In this document: piece by piece, positions 18,183-26,836 of the stretch
Layout: every line of letters begins with the position of its first letter
Numbering within the stretch: position 1 is the stretch's first letter
Assembly (NCBI GenBank): GCA_000437275.1
Contig: FR899719.1
Span: forward strand, 46,033 to 110,032
DNA: 64,000 bases
DNA from: Clostridium sp. CAG:411
GTDB lineage: Bacteria > Bacillota > Clostridia > Lachnospirales > Lachnospiraceae
Direction: 5' to 3'
Program-made: the position numbers and the translations under genes
Notes under the pieces: generated by a model
The model's database searches: none
Told to the model about the DNA's origin: nothing
Seen by the model: only the letters and a program-made list of their open reading frames with translations

Positions 18183-18206
18183 CACCTTTGAATGACAGAA
18201 AAGGTG
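18183..18206 (+). other. Stem-loop before flgE
   Basis: CACCTTT (18183-18189) pairs with AAAGGTG (18200-18206) over a 10-base loop. A second small stem GCGC-N7-GCGC follows shortly downstream. Both lie in the 119-base spacer before flgE, without a T-run. Confidence 0.35.
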
Positions 18207-18257
18207 ACACATCAAAAGGGGAGCGCATAGATAGCGCAAAATAGGAGGAAATGACTT

Positions 18258-19730
18258 ATGATGAGATCATTATATTCTGGTGTAGCAGGTTTAAAGACAC
18301 ATCAGACAAGAATGGATGTAATTGGTAATAATATTGCAAATGTTAATACAGTAGGATTTAAAGCAAGTAGTGTAAACTTCTCGGATGTATTATATCAAAC
18401 AACACAAAGTGCATCTGGCGCAAACAGTGCAACAGGAGTTACTGGTACCAACGCAAAACAGATTGGTCTTGGAACAAAAGTAGCATCAATTACTACTTCT
18501 GTAGATAATACAGGTGGATCACAATCTACAGACCGTACTTTGGATTGTATGATTGAAGGAGATGCATTCTTTATTGTAAATTATGGAGGTTCTAATTATT
18601 TTACAAAGGCTGGTTCTTTCTTTGTAGATGGTTCAGGTACATTATGTACGGCTGCAGGTGCATCTGTTATGGGTTGGGGTGTTGATACAACTGGAACTGA
18701 TATTGTGAGAGATGTAGTAAAACCATTAACTGTTATGAGTGCAGAAAATATGAGTTCAGCACCAGAAGCAACGAAAAATACATATATTACTGGTAATGTG
18801 GATGCAACAGATAAACAATTGTCTTCCGATAATGGTGTTGCAATGCAGGTACAGTTTTATGATAGTCTTGGAAATAGCTATAGCTTGAAATTAGCATTAA
18901 AGCAGGCGGTTGATGGAAATGGACAAGCAATTGATGGTCAGTATACGGTTGAACCTGCGGATATTTTAGATGAAGATGGTAAGTCTATTTTTTACACAGT
19001 AAAAGATGATGGAACAAAAGAACTTGTTACAGATAGTGCTACTACACCACTTTCATTTACGCTTGGAGGAACAACATATACGGCTAAGCTTACAAATGGA
19101 GAATTGAAACTTACAGCAACAGGAAATGGAAATACATTAACTTTCAATACTTCTTCTGGTTCATTTAAGAGCGTAGGAGAAGGAAACACAGCAGGGGATT
19201 CCTTAACCTTTACATTAGGTAATAATTATACTACAGCACAAGGTTCACCATTTACAGATGTAGATATTGATTTCTCTACATTGACACAGTATGCAGGTAA
19301 TGGAAAGTGTAATATGGAATCTCAAAGAGGTACAAAGGATGCATCAGGAACAGGAGCAGGACGTATCATGGGTGAGATGATTGGTCTTAGCATTGATAAC
19401 CAAGGCAAGATTTATGGTTCTTATGATAATGGTACTTCAAAACTTTTGGGACAGATTGCAGTTACAACATTTGCAAATGCTACTGGTTTGGAATCTGTGG
19501 GAAATAGTATGTTTGCAACAACACAGAACTCAGGAGATTTTGATGGTATTGGAAAGGATATCACAGAAGCTGGCGGAAAGATAAATACAAGTGTATTGGA
19601 AATGTCAAATGTAGATTTGTCATCAGAATTTACAAATATGATTACTACACAGCGTGGTTTCCAGGCAAATTCCAGAATTATTACAACATCTGATACGATG
19701 TTAGAGGAATTGATAAATCTTAAGAGATAA
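18258..19730 (+). CDS. flgE: Flagellar hook protein FlgE
   Basis: The 490 residues carry the rod/hook N-terminal signature MRSLYSGVAGLKTHQTRMDV and IGNNIANVNTVGFK. A variable Gly/Thr/Ser-rich surface domain follows, and the conserved C-terminal helix reads EFTNMITTQRGFQANSRIIT. AGGAGG (18243-18248) lies 9 bases before the ATG. It is the last gene of the first transcription unit before a new promoter. Confidence 0.95.
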   Translation: MMRSLYSGVAGLKTHQTRMDVIGNNIANVNTVGFKASSVNFSDVLYQTTQSASGANSATGVTGTNAKQIGLGTKVASITTSVDNTGGSQSTDRTLDCMIEGDAFFIVNYGGSNYFTKAGSFFVDGSGTLCTAAGASVMGWGVDTTGTDIVRDVVKPLTVMSAENMSSAPEATKNTYITGNVDATDKQLSSDNGVAMQVQFYDSLGNSYSLKLALKQAVDGNGQAIDGQYTVEPADILDEDGKSIFYTVKDDGTKELVTDSATTPLSFTLGGTTYTAKLTNGELKLTATGNGNTLTFNTSSGSFKSVGEGNTAGDSLTFTLGNNYTTAQGSPFTDVDIDFSTLTQYAGNGKCNMESQRGTKDASGTGAGRIMGEMIGLSIDNQGKIYGSYDNGTSKLLGQIAVTTFANATGLESVGNSMFATTQNSGDFDGIGKDITEAGGKINTSVLEMSNVDLSSEFTNMITTQRGFQANSRIITTSDTMLEELINLKR

Positions 19731-19840
19731 TAGAATGCTGTGAAAATATCTTTTAGGATGTGCATTGCAAGATATGTATGCGAGGATTTCCTTTTTTGAC
19801 AAGTCGTATACATATTGCGTGATGAAAAAAATAGAAAGAT

Positions 19841-19869
19841 TTGCAAAAAATGTCAAAATTAGTTATAAT
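19841..19869 (+). promoter_or_regulatory. Predicted promoter of flbD-motA-motB-fliL
   Basis: TTGCAA (19841-19846), 17-base spacer, perfect TATAAT (19864-19869). It lies in the 261-base gap after flgE, with a leader of about 115 bases before flbD. Confidence 0.6.
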
Positions 19870-19892
19870 AATATTAAAAATGTAGAAAGGCT

Positions 19893-19913
19893 GTGCCATA
19901 CTAAGTATGGCAC
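19893..19913 (+). other. Palindromic hairpin in the flbD leader
   Basis: GTGCCATACT (19893-19902) and AGTATGGCAC (19904-19913) are perfect inverted copies around one base. It lies just after the predicted transcription start. No T-run follows, so it is either a leader hairpin or an operator-like palindrome. Confidence 0.5.
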
Positions 19914-19991
19914 GGAATTTCTGCGTTTATAGGATATAAATAGCAGAAGTGAATGACAGAATGATTAGGTAATGGGGAGAAGGGGGTTATT

Positions 19992-20186
19992 ATGATTAAT
20001 TTAACAAAATTAAATGGTGATCCATTCGTCTTGAATGCAGAATTGATTAAGACGGTTGAAGAGACGCCAGATACTGTAATTACTATTACAACTGGGAACA
20101 AATTTATTGTGCAGGAAAAAGCAGAGGAAGTTGTAAACAAAACATTAGAATATAAAAAGAACGTTTTTATGAATTTTGTGAAATGA
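19992..20186 (+). CDS. flbD: FlbD-family small flagellar protein
   Basis: This 64-residue protein starts MINLTKLNGDPFVLNAELI and continues VEETPDTVITITTGNKFIVQE. Both match the small FlbD family found before motA or flgE in Firmicutes and spirochaetes. It is soluble, of unknown function. It is the first gene after the promoter at 19841 and is followed by motA after 15 bases. Confidence 0.85.
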   Translation: MINLTKLNGDPFVLNAELIKTVEETPDTVITITTGNKFIVQEKAEEVVNKTLEYKKNVFMNFVK

Positions 20187-20201
20187 TGGGTGGTGTAAAT
20201 T

Positions 20202-20999
20202 GTGGATATAGCTTCAATTGTAGGTTTACTTTTATGTTTTGGTTTTATGATTTTGGGAATTGTAACTGGAGATCAGGGAGCAGCGGCGTTAGGTAACTTC
20301 TATGATCTTACATCAATCTTTGTTACTTTTGGTGGATCATTTATGTGTACACTCATTATGACAGATGGAATTCCACAATATTTATCAAATCTGAAAAGTT
20401 TTAAGTTAATATTAAAAAAGAAGACGACAAATGAAATCGAGGTAATTAAACAAGTTATCGATTTATCAAATATATCACGTAAAGAAGGATTGCTTGCATT
20501 GGAAGAAGCGGCAGCAAATGTGGATGATGACTTTTTGAAAAAAGGATTGCTTTTGATTGTAGATGGTACAGATCCTGAATTGGTTCGTAGTATTATGGAA
20601 ACAGAGCAGATTGCGGTTGAGGATAGACATAAAACCGTAATTTCTTTCTGGGAGAACTTGGCAAGTATGGGACCTGCCTGGGGGATGATTGGTACACTGA
20701 TTGGATTGATTAACATGTTAAAACAATTAAGTGATATTAGTTCGGTTGGTCCGAATATGGCGGTAGCCTTGGTTACGACATTCTATGGTTCCATTCTTGC
20801 AAACTGGATTGCAACACCTACTGCTACAAAGTTAAAGGCAAATAATGATAAAGAAATTACTGTAAGAAATATTATGGTAGAAGGCTTGCTATCAATTCAG
20901 GCAGGAGAGAATCCTCGTGTAATTGAAGAAAAGTTGAAATCTTTCCTTGCACCAAAAGAGCGTGGAGCATTGACAGAAGGCGAAGGTGGTGAAGAATAA
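20202..20999 (+). CDS. motA: Flagellar motor stator protein MotA
   Basis: This 265-residue membrane protein forms the stator with MotB. There are four membrane helices: two near the N-terminus, starting with IASIVGLLLCFGFMILGIV, and two around PAWGMIGTLIGLINMLKQL and AVALVTTFYGSILANWI. A large cytoplasmic loop lies between. The helix-3 Pro of PAWG is conserved. It starts at GTG 20202 after GGGTGGTG. The stop overlaps the motB start (TAATG). Confidence 0.95.
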   Translation: MDIASIVGLLLCFGFMILGIVTGDQGAAALGNFYDLTSIFVTFGGSFMCTLIMTDGIPQYLSNLKSFKLILKKKTTNEIEVIKQVIDLSNISRKEGLLALEEAAANVDDDFLKKGLLLIVDGTDPELVRSIMETEQIAVEDRHKTVISFWENLASMGPAWGMIGTLIGLINMLKQLSDISSVGPNMAVALVTTFYGSILANWIATPTATKLKANNDKEITVRNIMVEGLLSIQAGENPRVIEEKLKSFLAPKERGALTEGEGGEE

Positions 21000-21808
21000 T
21001 GGCAAAGAGAAAACAAGAAGAAGCACCAAAAGGGTCACCAGCATGGATGTCGACCTTTAGTGATTTGATGAACTTGTTGCTTTGTTTCTTTGTATTGCTG
21101 TTTTCAATGTCTTCCGTTGATAGTTCGAAATATGAGGAATTAGTGGTTTCTCTGAATGAAAGTTTTGGTATTTTTAAAAGTGGTGGAAGTGCAATTGGTG
21201 AGGGAGTGCTAATATCCAGCGGTGTTAGTCAGTTGAACAATTTGGATGATTATTTTAGTGACATGGGAAAAGCTGCCGAGGAAACAGAAAATGGGGATCC
21301 TATGGAAGAATATAAAGAAGAATTAAAAAAAGAACAGCGCGAAGAAGTAGAAGAAATGTATGACGAACTATCGGAAATGGTAGAGAATGGAAAACTTCAA
21401 GATAATGTGAAGTTGGGTATAGATAGTAATTATCAATATGTAAAAATTTCTTTAAGTGGAGCAATATTATTTGGCTCTGGACAAGCGGAATTCTTACCAG
21501 ATGCAAAGCCGATTTTAAGTAGAGTTGGTGACATTTTAAAAATGTATGATAATTCTTTGATAAAAATTGAGGGTCATACAGATAATGTTCCGATTTCAAG
21601 TTCTAAATATAAAGATAATATGGAACTTTCAACTGCTCGTGCGATTAGTGTGTGGACATACTTTGTTAATAAGAAAGGACTAAATCCGAAGACGTTGGAA
21701 GCGTCAGGGCGTAGTCAGTATGATGCAATCGCAAGTAACAAGACGGCAGAGGGAAGAGCTAAGAACAGGCGTGTAGAAATTAAGATTTATAGAGAAGATA
21801 TAAAATAA
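20999..21808 (+). CDS. motB: Flagellar motor stator protein MotB
   Basis: This 269-residue protein has one membrane helix with the ion-carrying Asp22 (TFSDLMNLLLCFFVLLFS). A charged linker and plug region follow, then a C-terminal OmpA-like peptidoglycan-binding domain (IKIEGHTDNVPISSSKYKDN ... AEGRAKNRRVEI). The start overlaps the motA stop by one base, so translation is coupled. No PomB-like feature proves sodium use; the coupling ion is left open. Confidence 0.95.
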   Translation: MAKRKQEEAPKGSPAWMSTFSDLMNLLLCFFVLLFSMSSVDSSKYEELVVSLNESFGIFKSGGSAIGEGVLISSGVSQLNNLDDYFSDMGKAAEETENGDPMEEYKEELKKEQREEVEEMYDELSEMVENGKLQDNVKLGIDSNYQYVKISLSGAILFGSGQAEFLPDAKPILSRVGDILKMYDNSLIKIEGHTDNVPISSSKYKDNMELSTARAISVWTYFVNKKGLNPKTLEASGRSQYDAIASNKTAEGRAKNRRVEIKIYREDIK

Positions 21809-21845
21809 ATAATCTATAAGAAAATGTAATATGAGGAGGTAGAGT

Positions 21846-22373
21846 ATGAAAAAGAATATTTTTACAATTATTATTATGGCATTGGCGGTTATCAATGTAA
21901 TTTTGACAGCAGTGATTGTTTTTACAACAGTTCCTGCCATGAACCGAACAAATAACCTGGTAAAACAGATTTCTCAGATGGTAGATTTGGAGTTAGAATC
22001 GTCAGAAAAGAATGATGATGCAGTTGTAAGTGTAAAAGATAAGGAGAATCATACTTTTAAAAATGCATCAGAGGGGACTATAACAATTAATTTACAAAAC
22101 AGTGCAGATGGAAGTAAACATTATGCACAATTGGATGCCGTATATGTAACTGTAAATAAATCCGCAGACGGATATAAAGACCTAGTATCAATTTTAGATA
22201 ATAAGGGAAGTGACGTTATTGAAATTGTTACAAATGTAATTGCAAGTTATGATTACGAGCGAATTACAACAGATAAGACACAGTTAAAGACAGATATTGT
22301 AAATAAATTACAGGACTTTTTCGAATCCGATGCGATTATAGACGTTTCGTTTGATAATTTGTGTTTCCAATAA
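21846..22373 (+). CDS. fliL: FliL-like flagellar basal body-associated protein
   Basis: This 175-residue protein has a single N-terminal membrane helix (about 5-28, FTIIIMALAVINVILTAVIV) and an extracytoplasmic domain. The end, TDIVNKLQDFFESDAIIDVSFDNLCFQ, fits FliL, which binds the stator. Overall similarity is weak, so the call rests partly on its place after motB. A strong terminator follows. Confidence 0.8.
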   Translation: MKKNIFTIIIMALAVINVILTAVIVFTTVPAMNRTNNLVKQISQMVDLELESSEKNDDAVVSVKDKENHTFKNASEGTITINLQNSADGSKHYAQLDAVYVTVNKSADGYKDLVSILDNKGSDVIEIVTNVIASYDYERITTDKTQLKTDIVNKLQDFFESDAIIDVSFDNLCFQ

Positions 22374-22385
22374 TGGAAAAATCAT

Positions 22386-22434
22386 AAAAGGTATGTGTTG
22401 GAAAGAGGTAGGTATTACAACACATACCTTTTGT
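22386..22434 (+). terminator. Strong terminator after fliL
   Basis: A perfect 15-base stem, AAAAGGTATGTGTTG (22386-22400) with CAACACATACCTTTT (22418-22432), closes a 17-base loop and ends in a T-run. The A-rich left arm means it could also act on the other strand. Confidence 0.85.
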
Positions 22435-22638
22435 CTGTGCAAGTAGCATTCGAGTATAAACGTATAAATAATGAAAGGCTAATCTGGAATAAATAGTATG
22501 AAATAGAACTTATTAGCATGAGAGCAATAGGATAGACTTTTTTATAGCACACAAGTAGAATGGTGAATTGCAAAATGTGAAGTTTTAGAAAAAAATGTCA
22601 AAAAATGAAAAAAATGAACTAAAAAGTGAAATTTTGCT

Positions 22639-22666
22639 TTGATTTAGTCGAAAAGTGTGATATGAT
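22639..22666 (+). promoter_or_regulatory. Predicted promoter of the fliM-cheD-sigD operon
   Basis: TTGATT (22639-22644), 16-base spacer, TATGAT (22661-22666). A TG one base before the -10 makes it an extended -10 promoter. The leader to fliM is about 60 bases. Confidence 0.6.
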
Positions 22667-22732
22667 ATAGCTATATTATTTTAAAGTAAAAAGTATAAGA
22701 CAAGCTTAAGAATATAGGATGAGGTGAGATAA

Positions 22733-23713
22733 ATGGGCGAGGTCTTATCGCAGGATGAGATTGACAATTTGTTGGCAGCGATGAATAGTGGTGATTTTGA
22801 TGCCGACGATATAAAAGATGATGCAGATAAAAGTGTAAAAGTATATGACTTTGCCAGACCGTCTAAGTTTTCTAAGGAACATTTAAGAACCTTGGAAATT
22901 ATTTTTGAACATTACGGCAGACTGTTATCCACAAACTTGCCTGCTTATTTTCGTAAGACAGTACAAGTTGATGTGATGAATTCAGAAGCGATAACGTATT
23001 CTGAATTTTCTAACGCACTATCTAATCCGGTTATATTAGGTGTGGTAAGTGTTGCTCCGTTAGAAGGTAATTTTATTCTTGAACTTGCTGACAATTTAGG
23101 GTATACAATTATTGACCGTATGCTGGGTGGAAGTGGAAAACCACTAGACAAGACAAGGGACTTTACGGAAGTAGAGTTGATTATAATTGAACGTGTAATG
23201 AATGTTTGCACAAATCTTTTGATAGAACCTTGGGAAAGTGTGATTAGCATTGAGCCTAGATTAGAGAGAATAGAAACCAATTCACAGTTTGCACAGATTA
23301 TCTCACCAAGTGAGATGATAGCTATTGTTACAATGAATCTAAGCATTGGAACAGTAGAGGGACTGATGAACGTTTGTATTCCATATACGACGGTAGAAGA
23401 TGTAATTGATAAATTAAATACAAAATATTGGTATGCTAGTATGCAGGTGAAAGATGAAAAGATTTATCAAGAAATGATAGAACATACAATTTCAAGAGCT
23501 AAAATACCAATTAAAGCAGTTTTAGGTAAGAGTACAATATCAGTTAATGATTTTGTAAATATTCAGGTTGGTGACATCATTCGATTGAACACAAAGACAG
23601 ATGATGAATTAAATGTCTATGTGGGTAATATCAACAAATTTACTGCGGTTCCGGGAGCCTCTTCGGATATGTATGCAGTTAGATTGACGTCAGTAATAAG
23701 GGAGGAAATGTAA
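22733..23713 (+). CDS. fliM: Flagellar motor switch protein FliM
   Basis: This 326-residue C-ring protein has the N-terminal CheY-P binding peptide (VLSQDEIDNLLAAM), the CheC-like middle domain (ILELADNLGYTIIDRMLGG) and the C-terminal SpoA domain. It is the first gene of the third unit, with ribosome site GAGGTGAGAT. The next gene starts two bases after its stop. Confidence 0.96.
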   Translation: MGEVLSQDEIDNLLAAMNSGDFDADDIKDDADKSVKVYDFARPSKFSKEHLRTLEIIFEHYGRLLSTNLPAYFRKTVQVDVMNSEAITYSEFSNALSNPVILGVVSVAPLEGNFILELADNLGYTIIDRMLGGSGKPLDKTRDFTEVELIIIERVMNVCTNLLIEPWESVISIEPRLERIETNSQFAQIISPSEMIAIVTMNLSIGTVEGLMNVCIPYTTVEDVIDKLNTKYWYASMQVKDEKIYQEMIEHTISRAKIPIKAVLGKSTISVNDFVNIQVGDIIRLNTKTDDELNVYVGNINKFTAVPGASSDMYAVRLTSVIREEM

Positions 23714-23715
23714 GA

Positions 23716-24870
23716 ATGGATGGAATGTTATCCCAGGAAGAAATTGAGGCATTACTAAAGGATGGCGATGGTCAGAATAATGATACAGGTACAGTAGGAT
23801 TATCTGATGTTGAAAAGGATGCAGTTGGCGAGATTTCTAATATATGTATGGGGAGTGCTGCGACAACACTGTCAACACTTGTAAATGAAAAAGTTGTGAT
23901 TACAACTCCTGTTGTTTCGCTTGTTACCTTGAATGAGTTATCATCAAAATTTGGAAGACCATGTGTTTTTGTTCAAATTGCTTATATAGAGGGTTTGGAT
24001 GGAAGTAATGTTTTAATTTTAGATGAGAGAGATGTAAAAGTAATCACCGATTTGATGATGGGTGGTGATGGAAGCAATGTTGCTGATGAGTTATCAGATT
24101 TGCATTTGAGTGCAATTAGTGAGGCTATGAATCAGATGATGGGAGCTTCTTCTACATCGTTATCTTCGATGTTAGAAAGAAAGGTTGACATTAGTCCACC
24201 AAAGGCTAGCCTGCTTGATTTAAGCGACAGCATACAAGACGAGATGACATCTTTTCTCGATGGCGAATTTGTGATGGTTTCTTTCAAAATGGAAATTGGA
24301 GATATTGTAGATAGCCAAATTATGCAATTATATCCAGTTGATTTTGCAAAGGATTTATATCAAAAATTTGTGGGAGAGTCTGCAGAAGCCGCTACAACAA
24401 ATAAGGCGGCAGAGGCACCAAGTCCTGAACCAGCACCGCTTCAACAACAGGAACAGGCACCAATGCAGCAGAATATACCACAACAGCAGGCAATGCCACA
24501 AGGTATGCCACAGCAACAGGTGGCAATGCCACAGGGAATGGTACAACAACCAATGTATGGTATGCCAATGCCTGATGTAAATGTGCAACCTGTTCAATTT
24601 CAACAGTTTAACCAGGCAATTGTTCCACTGAATCAGCAGGAGAACATTGATTTGATTATGGATGTTCCTTTGGAGGTTACAGTTGAACTTGGAAGAACTA
24701 ATAAATCAATTAAAGAAATATTAGACTTTTCACCGGGAACAATTATTGAGTTAAATAAGCTTGCAGGTGAACCAATTGACGTTTTGGTAAACGGAAAATT
24801 CGTTGCCAAGGGAGAAGTTGTTGTGATTGAAGAAAATTTCGGTATTAGGGTGACTGAAATTGTAAAATAG
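23716..24870 (+). CDS. fliY: Flagellar switch protein FliY (CheC-like phosphatase plus FliN domain)
   Basis: This 384-residue protein opens with a second CheY-P binding peptide (MLSQEEIEALLKDG). A CheC/CheX-type phosphatase domain follows, with two E-x2-N helices: VGEISNICMGSAATTLS and ISEAMNQMMGASSTSLS. A Gln/Pro/Met-rich linker (about 238-305) comes next, and then the FliN SpoA domain (IMDVPLEVTVELGRTNKSIK). It builds the C-ring and dephosphorylates CheY-P. The linker is longer and more repetitive than usual. Confidence 0.94.
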   Translation: MDGMLSQEEIEALLKDGDGQNNDTGTVGLSDVEKDAVGEISNICMGSAATTLSTLVNEKVVITTPVVSLVTLNELSSKFGRPCVFVQIAYIEGLDGSNVLILDERDVKVITDLMMGGDGSNVADELSDLHLSAISEAMNQMMGASSTSLSSMLERKVDISPPKASLLDLSDSIQDEMTSFLDGEFVMVSFKMEIGDIVDSQIMQLYPVDFAKDLYQKFVGESAEAATTNKAAEAPSPEPAPLQQQEQAPMQQNIPQQQAMPQGMPQQQVAMPQGMVQQPMYGMPMPDVNVQPVQFQQFNQAIVPLNQQENIDLIMDVPLEVTVELGRTNKSIKEILDFSPGTIIELNKLAGEPIDVLVNGKFVAKGEVVVIEENFGIRVTEIVK

Positions 24871-24895
24871 TAGTAGAGGATAAGGAGAGAGGATT

Positions 24896-25258
24896 ATGGC
24901 TAAGAATGTTTTAATATGTGATGATGCAGCTTTTATGAGAATGATGATTAAGGATATTTTGACTAAAAATGGTTACAATGTTGCGGGGGAGGCTGAAAAT
25001 GGTTTAAAGGCCGTTGAAAAGTATAACGAAACAAAACCAGATTTAGTTATGATGGATATTACCATGCCAGAGATGGATGGTATTCAGGCTTTGAAGAAAA
25101 TCAAAGAAGCAGATCCAAATGCAACTGTTATTATGTGTTCTGCGATGGGACAGCAGGCAATGGTTATTGAGGCAATTCAATCTGGTGCAAAAGATTTTAT
25201 TGTAAAACCGTTCCAGGCAGACCGAGTATTAGAAGCAATTAAAAAAGTGGTGGGCTAA
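24896..25258 (+). CDS. cheY: Chemotaxis response regulator CheY
   Basis: This 120-residue single receiver domain has Asp9/Asp10, the phosphorylated Asp54 (DLVMMDITMPEMDG), Ser85-type switch residue in MCSAMG and Lys in VKPFQ. CheY-P binds the FliM and FliY N-terminal peptides to set rotation sense. Its position between fliY and fliO is as in B. subtilis. Confidence 0.95.
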   Translation: MAKNVLICDDAAFMRMMIKDILTKNGYNVAGEAENGLKAVEKYNETKPDLVMMDITMPEMDGIQALKKIKEADPNATVIMCSAMGQQAMVIEAIQSGAKDFIVKPFQADRVLEAIKKVVG

Positions 25259-25260
25259 AT

Positions 25261-25644
25261 ATGTTTTTTATTCTTTCAGTTATGGGAAATTCATTTGAGA
25301 ATTTTATACAGTTTTTATCTCTTATTGTAGTGTTTATTTTACTACTGGTTGTGGTATACTTTGTTACCAGATGGATAGGTGGAATGGAACAACGACAATA
25401 TGGAAATAAAAACATTAAAATAATTGAGGGAAGTCGTGTTGGCCCAAACAAGGTAATACAGATTGTACAAGTGGGAAAAAAATTTTTCGTTCTGGGAATT
25501 GGTAAAGACGAAATTTCATATTTAGGTGAGGTGAAAGAAGAAGATTTAACAATTTCTGAGGAAAAAATCAAGCCTTTGCCAGATTTTAAAGAGATTCTGG
25601 CAAAGGCAAAAGAGAAGATTCCCAAAAATAAAAATAAAAAGTAG
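25261..25644 (+). CDS. fliO: Flagellar biosynthesis protein FliO (FliZ)
   Basis: This 127-residue protein has one N-terminal membrane helix (about 15-40, IQFLSLIVVFILLLVVVYFV) and a small cytoplasmic FliO domain (VGPNKVIQIVQVGKKFFVLG). It helps assemble the FliP pore. The start is two bases after the cheY stop, with GGTGGG serving as ribosome site. Confidence 0.88.
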   Translation: MFFILSVMGNSFENFIQFLSLIVVFILLLVVVYFVTRWIGGMEQRQYGNKNIKIIEGSRVGPNKVIQIVQVGKKFFVLGIGKDEISYLGEVKEEDLTISEEKIKPLPDFKEILAKAKEKIPKNKNKK

Positions 25645-25656
25645 AGGTTGGTAAGC

Positions 25657-26505
25657 ATGTTAAAAATGATAAGAAGACTAGGTAGGAATTTGACTAGAAT
25701 ATTTGGACTATTGTTTTGCGTGTGTTCACTGACCTTTTTTTTCGTTCCTGAAAATCATGTGCAGGTTATACATGCAACAGAAGTCGATGAGATTGATGGA
25801 AGCGGGAAGTTAGATACAGAAGGTGGAGACGATTTCAACTTGAGTATTTCTACAAATGATGGAAGCACATCTTTGTCAAGCTCGTTGAAAATCTTGATTG
25901 TGCTTACTGTTATTTCTCTTGCACCATCTATTTTGATATTGATGACTTCCTTTACGAGAATATTGGTAGTTTTGCATTTTACAAGATCAGCACTAGGTAC
26001 ACAGACAACACCACCGAATCAGATTTTGATTGGATTATCACTTTTTCTGACATTGTTTATTATGTCTCCAGTATTTTCACAAGTAAATACGGATGCAGTG
26101 CAACCGTTTTCGAAAGGAAAGATTACACAGGAAGAAGCTTTTGAAAAAGGGATGGCACCAATTAGAAAGTTTATGCTTGATCAGACGGATCGTAAGGATT
26201 TAAAGATGTTTTTGGAGATTGCAGATGTATCTATAGAAGAATTAGATAATTCCGTAGATAATATTCCGACGACTGTAATTATCCCATCATTTATTGTTAG
26301 CGAACTCAGGAAGGCATTTATAATTGGTTTCTTAATTTATTTGCCATTTATTATTATAGACATGGTTGTAGCATCTACATTGATGTCTATGGGTATGATG
26401 ATGCTGCCACCAACGACAATTTCTATGCCATTTAAAATATTATTATTTATCATGGCTGATGGTTGGGGATTAATTATTGGAGAGGTCGTCAAGTCATTTT
26501 ATTAG
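25657..26505 (+). CDS. fliP: Flagellar export gate protein FliP
   Basis: This 282-residue protein has an N-terminal signal-like helix (about 12-32). The conserved FliP core follows: SLAPSILILMTSFTRILVVL, LGTQTTPPNQILIGLSLFLT, FIIGFLIYLPFIIIDMVVAS and MGMMMLPPTTISMPFKILLF. It forms the export channel with FliQ and FliR. The ATG at 25657 has a better ribosome site (GAGGTTG) than the in-frame TTG at 25648. Confidence 0.96.
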   Translation: MLKMIRRLGRNLTRIFGLLFCVCSLTFFFVPENHVQVIHATEVDEIDGSGKLDTEGGDDFNLSISTNDGSTSLSSSLKILIVLTVISLAPSILILMTSFTRILVVLHFTRSALGTQTTPPNQILIGLSLFLTLFIMSPVFSQVNTDAVQPFSKGKITQEEAFEKGMAPIRKFMLDQTDRKDLKMFLEIADVSIEELDNSVDNIPTTVIIPSFIVSELRKAFIIGFLIYLPFIIIDMVVASTLMSMGMMMLPPTTISMPFKILLFIMADGWGLIIGEVVKSFY

Positions 26506-26530
26506 CAAATAAGAAAGAAGGAGATAGAGT

Positions 26531-26800
26531 ATGACCGAAGATACTGTCATTAATATTACAATGGCTACAGTATGGTTAATTGTAAAAGTTTCTGCACCGA
26601 TGTTATTAGTTTCATTGGTAGTCGGATTGTTGATTAGTATTTTTCAGACAGTCACATCTATACAGGAACAGACACTTACATTTGTACCTAAATTTTTAGC
26701 GATTTTAGTAACTATTGTTATATGTGGTAATTGGATTATGAATTGTATTACTACATATATGACTGAATTATGTAAAAATTTCAGTGTTTATATTCAGTAA
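26531..26800 (+). CDS. fliQ: Flagellar export gate protein FliQ
   Basis: This 89-residue protein has two membrane helices and the FliQ core VSLVVGLLISIFQTVTSIQE and TFVPKFLAILVTIVICG. It stacks on the FliP pore. GAAGGAGA precedes the ATG. Confidence 0.95.
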   Translation: MTEDTVINITMATVWLIVKVSAPMLLVSLVVGLLISIFQTVTSIQEQTLTFVPKFLAILVTIVICGNWIMNCITTYMTELCKNFSVYIQ

Positions 26801-26836
26801 ACACGGTGATGAAAATAAGAAGAAGGTCGCCAAAAT

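Larger units (their letters stand above)
22374..22732 (+). other. 359-base gene-free spacer between fliL and fliM
   Basis: It holds the terminator at 22386-22434 and the promoter at 22639-22666. The middle (about 22435-22630) is A-rich with no coding frame, no clear RNA structure and no recognised site. It is the only gene-free stretch above 300 bases in the window. Confidence 0.7.
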
